Shown here: piece by piece, positions 7,435 through 14,935 of the stretch
Numbering within the stretch: the stretch's first letter is position 1
Layout: the number at the start of each line of letters is the position of its first letter
Assembly: GCA_023450935.1 (NCBI GenBank)
Contig: JAEXGH010000022.1
Location: forward strand, 1 to 16,869
Direction of reading: 5' to 3'
Length of the DNA: 16,869 bases
Source: Verrucomicrobiota bacterium
GTDB taxonomy: Bacteria; Verrucomicrobiota; Verrucomicrobiia; Opitutales; Intestinicryptomonadaceae
Program-made: the position numbers and the translations under genes
Notes under the pieces: generated by a model
Database searches by the model: none
The model's input: the letters and a program-made list of their open reading frames with translations, nothing else
What the model was told of the DNA's origin: nothing

Positions 7435-8800
7435 TTGTTTCTTTTTCTGAAACATTATCGGATTTATTCCCCGCGGCGTTTAGGTTCCAGTCGGGAGCCA
7501 TAAACGAAGTGTCGGGGGCGTTAAGCTCCCAACGCGGCGAGAGGTCCATAACGTATTTGTCGCGCTTGCCGTAGTTGATGTAGCCTTCGGGCTGTTCGGA
7601 ATCGAGCTGCTCCATATAGGCGTCAAGCCCGTAGTCGTCGTCCAAATCGTATTCGTAGCCGAGGTTGTCGAGTTCGTCGTAGGCTCTATCTTCGGCCGGA
7701 TTGTTGCCCGACTCCTCTCTTTCGGAATTTTCGAGGCGTTTGCGCTCCTGCTGCTCTTCCCGCTCTTCGGCGAGCCTTCTTTGGGCTTCCTCGCGGACGA
7801 ATTCCTTTTGCTCGCGTTCTTCTTCGGCCTGTGCGGCGGCTTCTTCGGCGGCTTCTTTGGCTATCTTTTTGCGGCGCATGATTATGCCTATGCGCAACGA
7901 AATTTCATACATCAGATAAAGCGGCGTAGCCAGCGCGATTTGCGTGATACAGTCGGGCGGCGTGACTATAGCCGTGAATACCACTATTATTAAAATTACA
8001 ATGCGCCTGTTTTTCTTTAGCCAGTCAACGCTCACTATGCCGAGGTATACCAGGATAAACTCCAGCAGCGGCAGTTCGAACGTAAAGCCTACGGCAATAG
8101 TTACGTAAATTACCATCGAGTAGTAGCTCATTGCGTCGGGGAACATTTCAAGCTGCATTCCCTGCGACATATACGCCATAAACGCAATGCCCATCGGCAG
8201 CATAAACGTGAACGCGAAAAACGACCCCGCGAAAAACAGAATCAGCCCCACTATCACCCCCGGCGCGAGCATTTTGAGTTCGTTCGGCTTAAGCCCCGGC
8301 ACTATAAACCGCGCCGCGAAAAACAGCACGAACGGCAACGAAAGCCCCAGCGAACCGAGAAACCCCACCGACAGCCACACGAAAATCGGCGTTGTTATCG
8401 ACATCGACCTCAGCTTGATGTCGGCAATCCAGCCGTTTTGATTGGGCGCGTTTTTGACAAGCACAACGCTATCGTCTTTTGGGATTACATAATACGGACC
8501 CGATTTCTTCGCCTCCGCGTCGGGCTTGTCTTCAACCAGATACACGGGGCCGATTTTCTGTTCCGCCGCGGGCGTTTGCACCTGCTCCTGCCCGCAGTAT
8601 GTAGCCAAAATGTCCTTCGCCTTGTTTAGGGGGAAGAGCATGAGCTTGTTGAAGTAGTAGAACCCGCAGACGACAATCAAAAACGCCAGCATAAAAACCG
8701 ACAACGACTTCAATATGACGCCGCGCATTTCCTCCAAGTGGTCGAGGAAAGACATTTCGCCGTTATTGCTTTGGACGCCGCTGTCGGTTTGTTTGGGCAT
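7427..8800 (-). CDS. tatC: Sec-independent protein translocase TatC, enlarged
   Basis: TatC is the multispanning receptor of the twin-arginine translocase, which exports folded proteins. Recognisable parts: N-terminal SFLDHLEEMR (17-26), FIVPGLKPNE (165-174) containing the equivalents of E. coli F94 and E103, TFELP (240-244) matching E170, and RRIVILIIVVFTAIVTPPD (265-283). Six membrane segments fit. At 457 residues it is much longer than the usual ~250. Extra sequence sits in the first periplasmic loop (about 58-135) and in a ~145-residue cytoplasmic tail: a charged, probably coiled-coil stretch (310-365), an acidic Tyr-rich stretch (370-412), and a tail with two related WxLNA units (424-428, 437-441). 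The start is one base after the pheT stop (TAG-T-ATG). No TatA or TatB is present in the window. Confidence 0.95.
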   Translation of the reverse strand: MPKQTDSGVQSNNGEMSFLDHLEEMRGVILKSLSVFMLAFLIVVCGFYYFNKLMLFPLNKAKDILATYCGQEQVQTPAAEQKIGPVYLVEDKPDAEAKKSGPYYVIPKDDSVVLVKNAPNQNGWIADIKLRSMSITTPIFVWLSVGFLGSLGLSLPFVLFFAARFIVPGLKPNELKMLAPGVIVGLILFFAGSFFAFTFMLPMGIAFMAYMSQGMQLEMFPDAMSYYSMVIYVTIAVGFTFELPLLEFILVYLGIVSVDWLKKNRRIVILIIVVFTAIVTPPDCITQIALATPLYLMYEISLRIGIIMRRKKIAKEAAEEAAAQAEEEREQKEFVREEAQRRLAEEREEQQERKRLENSEREESGNNPAEDRAYDELDNLGYEYDLDDDYGLDAYMEQLDSEQPEGYINYGKRDKYVMDLSPRWELNAPDTSFMAPDWNLNAAGNKSDNVSEKETNA

Positions 8801-8801
8801 A

Positions 8802-11255
8802 CTACGCTACTCTGAGTTTGCGTTTTTTGGAGAGTTCGGCGCAGAGCGCGTCGAAAACCTTGTTGACTTCCTCTGTCTGCAAAGTCCTGTCTGCGGCGCG
8901 GAACCACAGCGAGAACGCGAGGCTCTTGCAACCTTCGTCCACGCCCTTGCCAGCGTAGGAGTCGAACATTTCGAGGTTTTCAAGCTCGAAACCACAGCCC
9001 TTTGTTTTCTGTTTCGCGATTTTCGTTATTTCGTTGGCGATGTCGAAGGCCTTTTCGTCGGCTTTTACAATTATCGCCAAATCGCGCGTTGCGGGCGGGA
9101 ACGTGCTGAAGTTCTTGAATTTTTCCGCGCCTTTTTTGCGCGCGGCCACTTCGGGCTTAAACGTGATTTCTCCCGCGTAGAGGATTTTATCGATACCCTC
9201 CTCGCGCAAAACGCCCACATTGATTGCGCCGAATTTTACACAGAAACCCTCTCGCTTTTCCGAACCGCACGCAGCGGAAAAACCATTCTGCCAAAGCGGT
9301 TCTTCGAGCGGGGAGAAGTTCAGGCGCGATGCTTCGACGCCGAGTATTGCAAGCAGGTCGAACGCCAATTTTTTTGCGTAGAAAAAGTCGGGTTGTTCGC
9401 GCTTTTTCCACGCGCGCTTTTGGGAATCGTCGGCGACGACGAATGCGACGGAGGCAAGCTCCAGAATTTCGCCGCTATTGTCTGCCTTGAAGATTTTGCC
9501 CGTTTCGAAGAAGCCTTTGAACTCGTTGACCGACGAAACGTTAAGGCGGACGTTGTCCAACAGCCCGTCGAGCAGCGACGCGCGGAGGCTGTCCTGATCG
9601 CTCGTGAGGGGATTCGCCATTTTAAGCAGCTGCGCGTTGGCGTGGCGTTTTACCTGCTTGCGGCTGTCCTTGAGCGTGTAGTTTTGGCTTTCGTTCAGCC
9701 CGTTCGCCGCGAGGAAGTCGGTCGCGCGCGCGCAGAACTTGTAGAGCGAGTCGTCGTCTCTGAACGACGCCGCGCACACCATGGGCGTATCGGGGATATT
9801 GTCCGAGCCCCAGATTCTGACGAACTCCTCCACGAGGTCAATCGGGCGGTCGACTTCGCTTCTGAAAGACGGCACGAGCACGTCCATATCGCCTTTGCCC
9901 CTGTCGGACACCGTAAAGCCGAGGCGTTCGAATGCGTCCTTGGCGTCGTCGAAGGTTATGCCGAATCCGATTCGGTTTACGATGTAGTCGAGCGAAATTT
10001 CAACGTGTCTGTCGTCGCGCGGCTTTGCGCCAGCAAGGCACGCAACGGGTTCGATTTCCCCGCCCGCGAGCTCCGCAATCAAGTCTGCCGCCCTGCGCGC
10101 CGCCTCGAGCGTGCCGTTGGGGTCTACGTCTCTTGCGAAGCGGTAGGAGGAATCAGTATGTATTGCGTATTTGCGCGATGTAGCGCGGACGTTTCCGGGA
10201 TTGAAGTAGGCGGCCTCAATGACTACGTTCTTTGTGGAGTCGGTCACTTCCGAGTCTAGCCCGCCCATAATGCCCGCTATTGCCGTTGCGCCTTCGGCGT
10301 CGCAAATGAGGGTCGCCTCGGGGGTGAGCGTGTAGGTTTTGCCGTCGAGCGTCTGCATTTTTTCGCCGTCCTGGGCTTGGCGGACGACGATTTTTTTGCC
10401 GCGTATTTTGTCGGCGTCGAAACTGTGCAGGGGCTGCCCGTATTCCATGAGAACGTAGTTTGTTACGTCAACTACGTTGTTTATCGAGCGCAGCCCGACC
10501 GATTCCAAATCGCGCACAAGCCATTCGGGGCTTTTGCCGATTTTGACGTTCTTTATGGAGACCGCGTTATACATCGGGCAGTTTGCCGTCCGCAATTCGA
10601 CGGAATCAAGCAGTCCGCCTTCGGGCTTTTCGGCGTATTTTGGCGCGTATTTAAGTTCCGGCTTTTTGAGCTTTTTGCCGAAGCGGGCAGCGAGTTCGCG
10701 CGCAATGCCGATATGGCTGAGGCAGTCGCCGCGGTTGGCGGTAAGCTCTATTTCAAACACCGTGTCGGAGTCGGTAAACACGTCGTTAATAGGCATTCCG
10801 ACTTTAGCGTCGGGATTGTTGGTCAAAATCATGAGGCCGCTGTGGTCTTGCCCGAGTCCGAGTTCGCGCGCCGAGCACATCATGCCGTTGCTTTGCACGC
10901 CCCTTAATTGCGACACTTTTATTTCGAAAATTCCGCCTTCAGGCGTGGGCAGCTTTGCGCCCTCCAAAGCGACGGGAACGCGGTCGCCGACAACGTAGTT
11001 TTTCGCGCCGCAGACAATCTGGATTGGGTCTTTGTTCTCGTCGATTTTCACCATGCAAACGCCGAGTTTGTCGGCGTTCGGGTGCGGGTCGCGGCTGAGA
11101 ATCTGCCCCACGACAACGTGTTCGAGCTTCTTAAGCCCCAGCGTTTCCACGCTTTCGACTTCAAGCCCCAGCATCGGAAGGGCATCGGCAATTTGCGCCG
11201 CGCTCAGGTCCGACAAATCGACGTATTTGTTCAACCACTTTAAACTTGCTTTCAT
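8802..11255 (-). CDS. pheT: Phenylalanyl-tRNA synthetase beta subunit
   Basis: This is the beta chain of the (alpha-beta)2 PheRS that charges tRNA-Phe. It has 817 residues (E. coli about 795). Domains in order: an N-terminal segment, an EMAP/OB-type tRNA-binding domain (about 42-156, with HPNADKL at 58-64 and QSNGMMCSARELGL at 121-134), and a B3/B4 editing region (about 215-385, with NNVVDVTNYVLMEYGQPLHS at 259-278). Then come a B5 domain (about 415-483), a catalytic-like core (about 485-700), and a C-terminal anticodon-binding FDX-ACB domain starting at FPPATRDLAII (719-729). It lies 21 bases after pheS and has one of the few clear Shine-Dalgarno sequences here (AGGGAG). The tatC start follows its stop by one base. 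No truncation or missing domain is seen. Confidence 0.97.
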   Translation of the reverse strand: MKASLKWLNKYVDLSDLSAAQIADALPMLGLEVESVETLGLKKLEHVVVGQILSRDPHPNADKLGVCMVKIDENKDPIQIVCGAKNYVVGDRVPVALEGAKLPTPEGGIFEIKVSQLRGVQSNGMMCSARELGLGQDHSGLMILTNNPDAKVGMPINDVFTDSDTVFEIELTANRGDCLSHIGIARELAARFGKKLKKPELKYAPKYAEKPEGGLLDSVELRTANCPMYNAVSIKNVKIGKSPEWLVRDLESVGLRSINNVVDVTNYVLMEYGQPLHSFDADKIRGKKIVVRQAQDGEKMQTLDGKTYTLTPEATLICDAEGATAIAGIMGGLDSEVTDSTKNVVIEAAYFNPGNVRATSRKYAIHTDSSYRFARDVDPNGTLEAARRAADLIAELAGGEIEPVACLAGAKPRDDRHVEISLDYIVNRIGFGITFDDAKDAFERLGFTVSDRGKGDMDVLVPSFRSEVDRPIDLVEEFVRIWGSDNIPDTPMVCAASFRDDDSLYKFCARATDFLAANGLNESQNYTLKDSRKQVKRHANAQLLKMANPLTSDQDSLRASLLDGLLDNVRLNVSSVNEFKGFFETGKIFKADNSGEILELASVAFVVADDSQKRAWKKREQPDFFYAKKLAFDLLAILGVEASRLNFSPLEEPLWQNGFSAACGSEKREGFCVKFGAINVGVLREEGIDKILYAGEITFKPEVAARKKGAEKFKNFSTFPPATRDLAIIVKADEKAFDIANEITKIAKQKTKGCGFELENLEMFDSYAGKGVDEGCKSLAFSLWFRAADRTLQTEEVNKVFDALCAELSKKRKLRVA

Positions 11256-11266
11256 CTTACAAAAGT

Positions 11267-11272
11267 CTCCCT
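11267..11272 (-). promoter_or_regulatory. Ribosome-binding site of pheT
   Basis: AGGGAG on the minus strand, 11 bases before the pheT ATG, in the 21-base pheS-pheT gap. It fixes the pheT start at 11255. It stands out because most other starts in this window lack such a sequence. Confidence 0.6.
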
Positions 11273-11276
11273 GTTT

Positions 11277-12317
11277 TTATTTGAATTGGCGCAAAAAGCG
11301 GACATCGTTTGCGTAGAAATGGCGGATATCGTCTATCGAATGCACAAGCATTGCCACCCTTTCCACGCCCAAGCCGAACGCGTAGCCGCTGTATTCGTTC
11401 GGGTTTAACCCGACGTTTTCGAGAACTTTCGGGTCCACCATTCCGCAGCCCATTATTTCAATCCACTTGTTGCTGAGTTTGCCCAAGTCGGCACTCATAA
11501 AATCGACTTCGAAGCTCGGCTCGGTGAAAGGGAAGAAGCTCGGGCGCAGGCGCGTTTTCGCCGAAGAGCCGAACAACGCCTTGAACATGTAGTCGAGCGT
11601 CGATTTCAAGTCGGTAAGGCGCACATTTTCGTCGATATAAAGACCCTCTATTTGGTGGAAGTTCGCAGAGTGAGTGGCGTCAACGGTGTCGCGGCGGAAC
11701 GCGCGGCCGGGGGCTACTATTCTTATGGGCGCTCCCTCCTTGAGCATCGCCCTAATCTGAACCGACGATGTGTGGCTGCGCAAAAGGTAAAGCTCGTCGG
11801 CGTGTTTTGCGACATTGCCGACTTTTGTTTCGCGCGGCATAAAAAGCGTGTCTTGGGCGTCGCGCGCAGGGTGGTCGGCGGGCGTGTTGAGCGCGTCAAA
11901 ACAGAACCACTCCGTCTCGAGGTCTGTGGCTTCCGCCACTGTAAAGCCGACTTTTTTAAGAATTTCGCAAATTTTGCGGACTGTGAGCGTTAGCGGGTGG
12001 ACCGTGCCTTTGGGGGCGTCTATATTCGGCAGGGAAATGTCCGGCATCTCGCCGAGGGCTTCCGCCATTTGCCCGTTCTCTATTCTCGAATACGCCTCCG
12101 TAATGAGCGGTTCAATCTGGACTTTCGCCATATTTATCATCTTTCCCGCGGCGGGACGTTCCGCTTTGTCGAGCGTGGGGATAATTTTCATCAACGCCGT
12201 AAGTTCGCCGTTCGGACCAGTAATATCCGCGCTAATAGACGCAACTTCGTTTTTCGTTTTCGCCTTCGGCAAAAGGTCTTTCGCCTTGGCCAAAATATCG
12301 TTTATTTTCTTTTCCAT
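11277..12317 (-). CDS. pheS: Phenylalanyl-tRNA synthetase alpha subunit
   Basis: This is the catalytic subunit of PheRS, 346 residues (E. coli 327). An N-terminal coiled-coil arm (1-90) binds tRNA. The class II core follows: HPL (107-109), motif 2 LLRSHTSSVQIRAM (178-191), GRAFRRDTVDATHS (204-217), FHQIEGLYID (220-229), RPSFFPFTEPSFEVD (258-272) and motif 3 GLGVERVAML (315-324). The alanine of GYAFG (A313) fits the Phe-pocket alanine of the family. The frame stays open 90 codons upstream, right through the rplT terminator, and that extension has no homology I recognise. MEKKINDIL matches the normal family start, so I use it; an ATG 24 bases upstream is the alternative. No Shine-Dalgarno sequence is visible at either. 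Confidence 0.96.
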   Translation of the reverse strand: MEKKINDILAKAKDLLPKAKTKNEVASISADITGPNGELTALMKIIPTLDKAERPAAGKMINMAKVQIEPLITEAYSRIENGQMAEALGEMPDISLPNIDAPKGTVHPLTLTVRKICEILKKVGFTVAEATDLETEWFCFDALNTPADHPARDAQDTLFMPRETKVGNVAKHADELYLLRSHTSSVQIRAMLKEGAPIRIVAPGRAFRRDTVDATHSANFHQIEGLYIDENVRLTDLKSTLDYMFKALFGSSAKTRLRPSFFPFTEPSFEVDFMSADLGKLSNKWIEIMGCGMVDPKVLENVGLNPNEYSGYAFGLGVERVAMLVHSIDDIRHFYANDVRFLRQFK

Positions 12318-12557
12318 AAAAACCGTTTTTTTACTCCGCATGGGAGGGTTGTTTTCTTTCCAAATAAAGCCCCCATTCAACTTTCTTTGTCCGACTAAAG
12401 CAAGCTTTTTTATCTTTCCCAAAGCTGCGGCGGTCGAACTTTGTTCAGCGCGCCTTTGTCCGCCATCAAGCAAAGCAACATCGGATTTAATCAAATTGCG
12501 CCGACATTCATTATGTAAAAACGCCGTTTTGGAAAAGTAAAAAATTCGGGGAAGTGT
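12318..12557 (-). promoter_or_regulatory. pheS leader region (about 240 bases)
   Basis: Non-coding stretch between the rplT terminator and pheS. It should hold the pheST promoter or an attenuator. On the minus strand a CATAAT hexamer (12515-12510) could be a -10 element, but I see no good -35. Inverted repeats include a nested pair, GGCGG/CCGCC (12429-12433/12460-12464) enclosing GAAC-TTT-GTTC (12436-12446). I looked for a T-box sequence and for a Phe-rich leader peptide with its own start and stop, and found neither. An 18-codon frame (12410-12466) has no Phe codons. Confidence 0.4.
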
Positions 12558-12585
12558 AAAAAAAAGGCGCGGATTAACCGCGCCC
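12558..12585 (-). terminator. Intrinsic terminator after rplT
   Basis: On the minus strand a perfect 7 bp GC-rich stem GGCGCGG/CCGCGCC (12584-12578 and 12572-12566) with a 5-base loop is followed by eight T residues. It begins 25 bases after the rplT stop codon. It should end most rpmI-rplT transcripts and so separates the ribosomal genes from pheST, unless read-through is used. Confidence 0.9.
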
Positions 12586-12609
12586 AAAATTTTTCACTGG
12601 CAAAACCGA

Positions 12610-12966
12610 CTACTTTTTGAGGTCGGCAACTTTCTTGACGAGAACGTTGAATGCGGCTTCGTCGTTGATTGCCAACTCGGAAAGCTGCTTTCTGTCCATT
12701 TCGATGTTCAACGCCTTCAAACCCGCCATAAATACGCTGTATTTAAGACCTGCGGCTCTGCAGGCTGCGTTGATGCGGACAATCCAGAGCTTTCTGAAGT
12801 CGCGGCTGCGAACTTTTCTGTCTCTGTATGAGTATTTACCCGCGTGTTGAACTGCGTCTTTTGCGTAGCGGAACAGGCGCGACTTGTTGCCGAAATAACC
12901 TCTTGCCGCCTTCAATGTGCGCAATCTACGTTTGCGCGACGCTACTGAACTTGTAACTCTTGGCAT
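12610..12966 (-). CDS. rplT: 50S ribosomal protein L20
   Basis: L20 is a 23S rRNA-binding protein needed for early large-subunit assembly and is often the autogenous repressor of its own operon. The 118-residue product has the standard length and the typical Arg/Lys-rich N-terminal helix (MPRVTSSVASRKRRLRTLKA), then RKLWIVRINAACRAAGLKYS (58-77) and a C-terminal globular part. It starts at an ATG nine bases after AGGAG. It follows rpmI by 82 bases and is followed by a strong terminator. A neighbouring rpmI-rplT pair upstream of pheST is the common bacterial order. Confidence 0.98.
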   Translation of the reverse strand: MPRVTSSVASRKRRLRTLKAARGYFGNKSRLFRYAKDAVQHAGKYSYRDRKVRSRDFRKLWIVRINAACRAAGLKYSVFMAGLKALNIEMDRKQLSELAINDEAAFNVLVKKVADLKK

Positions 12967-12975
12967 GTTTTAATT

Positions 12976-12980
12976 CTCCT
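12976..12980 (-). promoter_or_regulatory. Ribosome-binding site of rplT
   Basis: AGGAG on the minus strand, nine bases before the rplT ATG. Together with the pheT site this is a clear Shine-Dalgarno sequence in a window otherwise poor in them. The rest of the 82-base rpmI-rplT gap shows no obvious stem or reading frame. Confidence 0.7.
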
Positions 12981-13048
12981 GAATTATTGTTAAAGCCATG
13001 GGGGTCGCCTTCACCCTTTCGGCTGGTTTTTTGTTTTCTTCAATATTA

Positions 13049-13240
13049 CTACGCGAAGGGAACGGCCTTCTTTACGACTGCCGCTATTCCGGGGGTAACG
13101 AGCTTATCGTGCCCCATCGAACGTTTCTGCTTGATGGACTTGGCACTGAGCAAGTGGCGTTTGCCTGGGCTTCTGCGCATAACCTTTCCGGACGCTGTAA
13201 TTTTGAAGCGTTTTACTATTGATTTCTTAGTCTTTTGCAT
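13049..13240 (-). CDS. rpmI: 50S ribosomal protein L35
   Basis: L35 is a small basic large-subunit protein. The 63-residue product, MQKTKKSIVKRFKITASGKV..., carries the family pattern: a KTKKS start, KRF.IT.SGK, RR..GKRH at about 26-33, and many Lys/Arg. I start at MQKTKK; the open frame runs eight codons further but that extension is not family-like. No Shine-Dalgarno sequence is visible. It is the first gene of the leftward transcript. The usual upstream partner infC is absent, and a plus-strand gene is divergent instead. Confidence 0.96.
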   Translation of the reverse strand: MQKTKKSIVKRFKITASGKVMRRSPGKRHLLSAKSIKQKRSMGHDKLVTPGIAAVVKKAVPFA

Positions 13241-13572
13241 ATTTTGATTAAGAATAAAACACAAAATACAAAACCTTTTCCGCGATTTGTCGAGAACTTT
13301 TTTCGTTTTTTTATTTTTTGATATTTCCCGAAGTATTTTTATATGACGGACGCCTACCGGCGCAAATTGGGCAAATCCGGTGCAGCTTTACCTCAATGAA
13401 CGGACAAAGGAGGCTTGATAGCGCTAAACAGCCGCCGCATGGAAATGTAATGTTAATGTTAAAAGAACGTTTCGGGAAAACGCTGAAAGAACGGTAAAAG
13501 GGAGAGCCCCGCTTTTGAGGGCGGAGCTCTCTATATTTATGGGATTATGAGAAAACCTTATTTTACTAAGGT
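13241..13572 (-). promoter_or_regulatory. Long structured 5' leader of rpmI-rplT (candidate)
   Basis: About 330 non-coding bases lie between a good minus-strand promoter and rpmI. Stems seen: GAAAACCTTA/TAAGGTTTTC (13551-13560/13567-13576); GAGAGC/GCTCTC with inner CCGC/GCGG (13502-13512/13521-13531), followed on the minus strand by CCTTTT; CGTTT/AAACG around 13479-13493; and ACCGG/CCGGT (13356-13360/13377-13381) enclosing two GCAAAT copies. A very A/T-rich stretch (13290-13345) follows. L20 commonly controls this operon through its leader, so an autoregulatory RNA is plausible (inference). A plus-strand TTGATA (13318-13323) with TATATG (13340-13345) could instead drive a rightward RNA over the same stems. 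I tested known riboswitch cores by eye and none fits. Confidence 0.4.
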
Positions 13573-13578
13573 TTTCGT

Positions 13579-13607
13579 ATTCCAAGTGAACGCGGACTGA
13601 TTGTCAA
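13579..13607 (-). promoter_or_regulatory. Sigma70-like promoter for rpmI-rplT
   Basis: On the minus strand a perfect -35 hexamer TTGACA (13607-13602) is followed after 17 bases by TGGAAT (13584-13579), four of six matches to the -10 consensus. A start near 13572 is expected, just inside the first hairpin of the leader. Confidence 0.5.
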
Positions 13608-13623
13608 TATAAATCGATATAAA
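13608..13623 (+). promoter_or_regulatory. Weak candidate -10 elements for the lipoprotein operon
   Basis: Two TATAAA hexamers (13608-13613 and 13618-13623) sit 58-73 bases before the chosen start of the rightward gene. Neither has a good -35 at normal spacing. The region overlaps the -35 of the leftward promoter, so the two directions could compete. Confidence 0.25.
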
Positions 13624-13680
13624 ATGCGCGTTTCCAAAAAAGTGTTGAAGAGCTCGGGAATATTTGCTCATAATAACGGC

Positions 13681-14934
13681 ATGAAAAATGGTATTTTTGC
13701 GGCGGCGTTTGCAGGGGCGTCGCTATTGGTTGCTTCGTGCGGAGTGGTCAGGGAAAGCTCGTTCGTTTCGGACGGGACGAAATTGTGGTCGATGGGGCAG
13801 GAGTTGTCGCTGTTTTCGAAATATTCGGTCGACGCCCAAGTTCTCGACAACGGCGAAAGTATGCTTGTGTTTTCGCCCGAACTTCAGGGCAGGGTGCTGA
13901 CTTCCTGCTACGGCGGCGTGCGCGAACCCAGTCTCGGCTGGTTCAACCGCGAGGCGGTCGCGCTGCGCAAGGGAGATTTTTCGAAAATCGAAATCGGCGG
14001 CGAAGACGTTTTTTCCGTCGGTCCCGAGGGCGGCAATACTTCGGTGTTTTTCGAGCGCGGCGTGTTGTGGACGGAAGACAACAAAAAAATACCCGCCATT
14101 GCGTCTCTCGACAAGTGGAACGTTGTTTCGCGCTCCAAGACGCGCGTGAGAATGTCGCGTTCGGGCGAAATATCGAACGTGCTGGGAGCGAAGTTTTCGG
14201 TGGAGGCAGAACGCGAAATATCGCTGCTTTCGCGCGACGACGTTTCGAAAATACTCGGTATGGAGCTTCCGCAAAACATAAAGGTTGCGGCATTCCAGAG
14301 TATGAATAAAATCACGAACAGGGGCGCGGAAAACTGGTCTGAGAAATACGGTATGCTCAACATAGGCGTCGGCAGCTTTTTCAACGCAAACAAAACGGTC
14401 AACGTATTCGTGCCATACCGCGCGGGCGACGCCTCCAAGCTGGGCGATGTCGTGCGCGAAAATTCGTTCGACTCCTTTTCGGGCACGGGCTCCGTTTCGA
14501 GCCGCGTTGTAGTGGACGACGAATTCATACGTTTCAAGTGCGACGGCAGGTATATGTCGGGCATAGGCATAAGCCCGCGCCGCAGCGAAGGCATAGTCGT
14601 AAGCTTCGACGCCGAAAACGAAATTTTGACGCTTGTTATGTATATAAAGCCTTCGGGCAACAGGGCGTATTTCCCCGCTTCGTGGCGCGACTCTCAGGCG
14701 GGGTTCGACGGCGACGCAATCGGCGTTTTCAACAACGGGCCGATTGCAAAAAACGCCTACCATCCCGCGCTTTTCTACAAAATTTCTACGACATCTCCCG
14801 CGCTCAATTTGGGTTCGGGTAAAAGCCAGTTCCACCTGCAGCGCGTTTTCCACTTCCACGGCTCGGAATACGATTTGGACACCGTTTCATACAAACTTAC
14901 GGGAATTTCCGTAAAACAAATGAGAATAAAATAA
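13681..14934 (+). CDS. DUF6786-like extracytoplasmic lipoprotein, function unknown
   Basis: A 417-residue protein with a signal peptide and lipobox: MKNGIFAAAFAGASLLVASC, Cys 20 as the acylated residue. I chose this ATG because it puts the signal peptide at the N-terminus; an ATG at 13624 would add 19 residues before it. The mature part is rich in beta-strand-like sequence. Segments such as SPELQGRVLTS and GGEDVFSVGPEGGNTSVFF recall what I remember of the DUF6786 family of secreted proteins, with a possible mutarotase-like beta fold; this is from memory and unchecked. The role is unknown. The C-terminal part (FHFHGSEYDLDTVSYKLTGI) has no catalytic motif I can name. The next gene starts one base after its stop (TAA-T-ATG), so it shares an operon with the M42 peptidase and hemD. 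Confidence 0.75.
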   Translation: MKNGIFAAAFAGASLLVASCGVVRESSFVSDGTKLWSMGQELSLFSKYSVDAQVLDNGESMLVFSPELQGRVLTSCYGGVREPSLGWFNREAVALRKGDFSKIEIGGEDVFSVGPEGGNTSVFFERGVLWTEDNKKIPAIASLDKWNVVSRSKTRVRMSRSGEISNVLGAKFSVEAEREISLLSRDDVSKILGMELPQNIKVAAFQSMNKITNRGAENWSEKYGMLNIGVGSFFNANKTVNVFVPYRAGDASKLGDVVRENSFDSFSGTGSVSSRVVVDDEFIRFKCDGRYMSGIGISPRRSEGIVVSFDAENEILTLVMYIKPSGNRAYFPASWRDSQAGFDGDAIGVFNNGPIAKNAYHPALFYKISTTSPALNLGSGKSQFHLQRVFHFHGSEYDLDTVSYKLTGISVKQMRIK

Positions 14935-14935
14935 T

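Noticed and set aside
8715..10259. 514-codon open frame on the plus strand opposite pheT
   Set aside because: It lies wholly antisense to a clearly conserved pheT, its composition follows from the codon bias of that gene, and the protein resembles nothing known.
12318..12557. T-box riboswitch upstream of pheS
   Set aside because: I looked for the conserved T-box bulge sequence and its terminator on the minus strand and did not find them.
12318..12587. N-terminal extension of pheS with several Phe codons, possible leader peptide
   Set aside because: It begins with TTG inside the rplT terminator, has no stop of its own before pheS, and matches no family extension. The separate 18-codon frame at 12410-12466 has no Phe codons.
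13352..13460. Cobalamin or cyclic-di-GMP riboswitch (GGGCAAATCC, GGACAAAGG segments)
   Set aside because: Only short fragments resemble the conserved cores. The B12 box, the GCAAAGCC segment and the expected pairing are missing.
13352..13532. tRNA, SRP RNA or 6S RNA in the intergenic region
   Set aside because: No cloverleaf with a T-loop GTTC, no SRP tetraloop motif and no long 6S-like double hairpin could be read on either strand.
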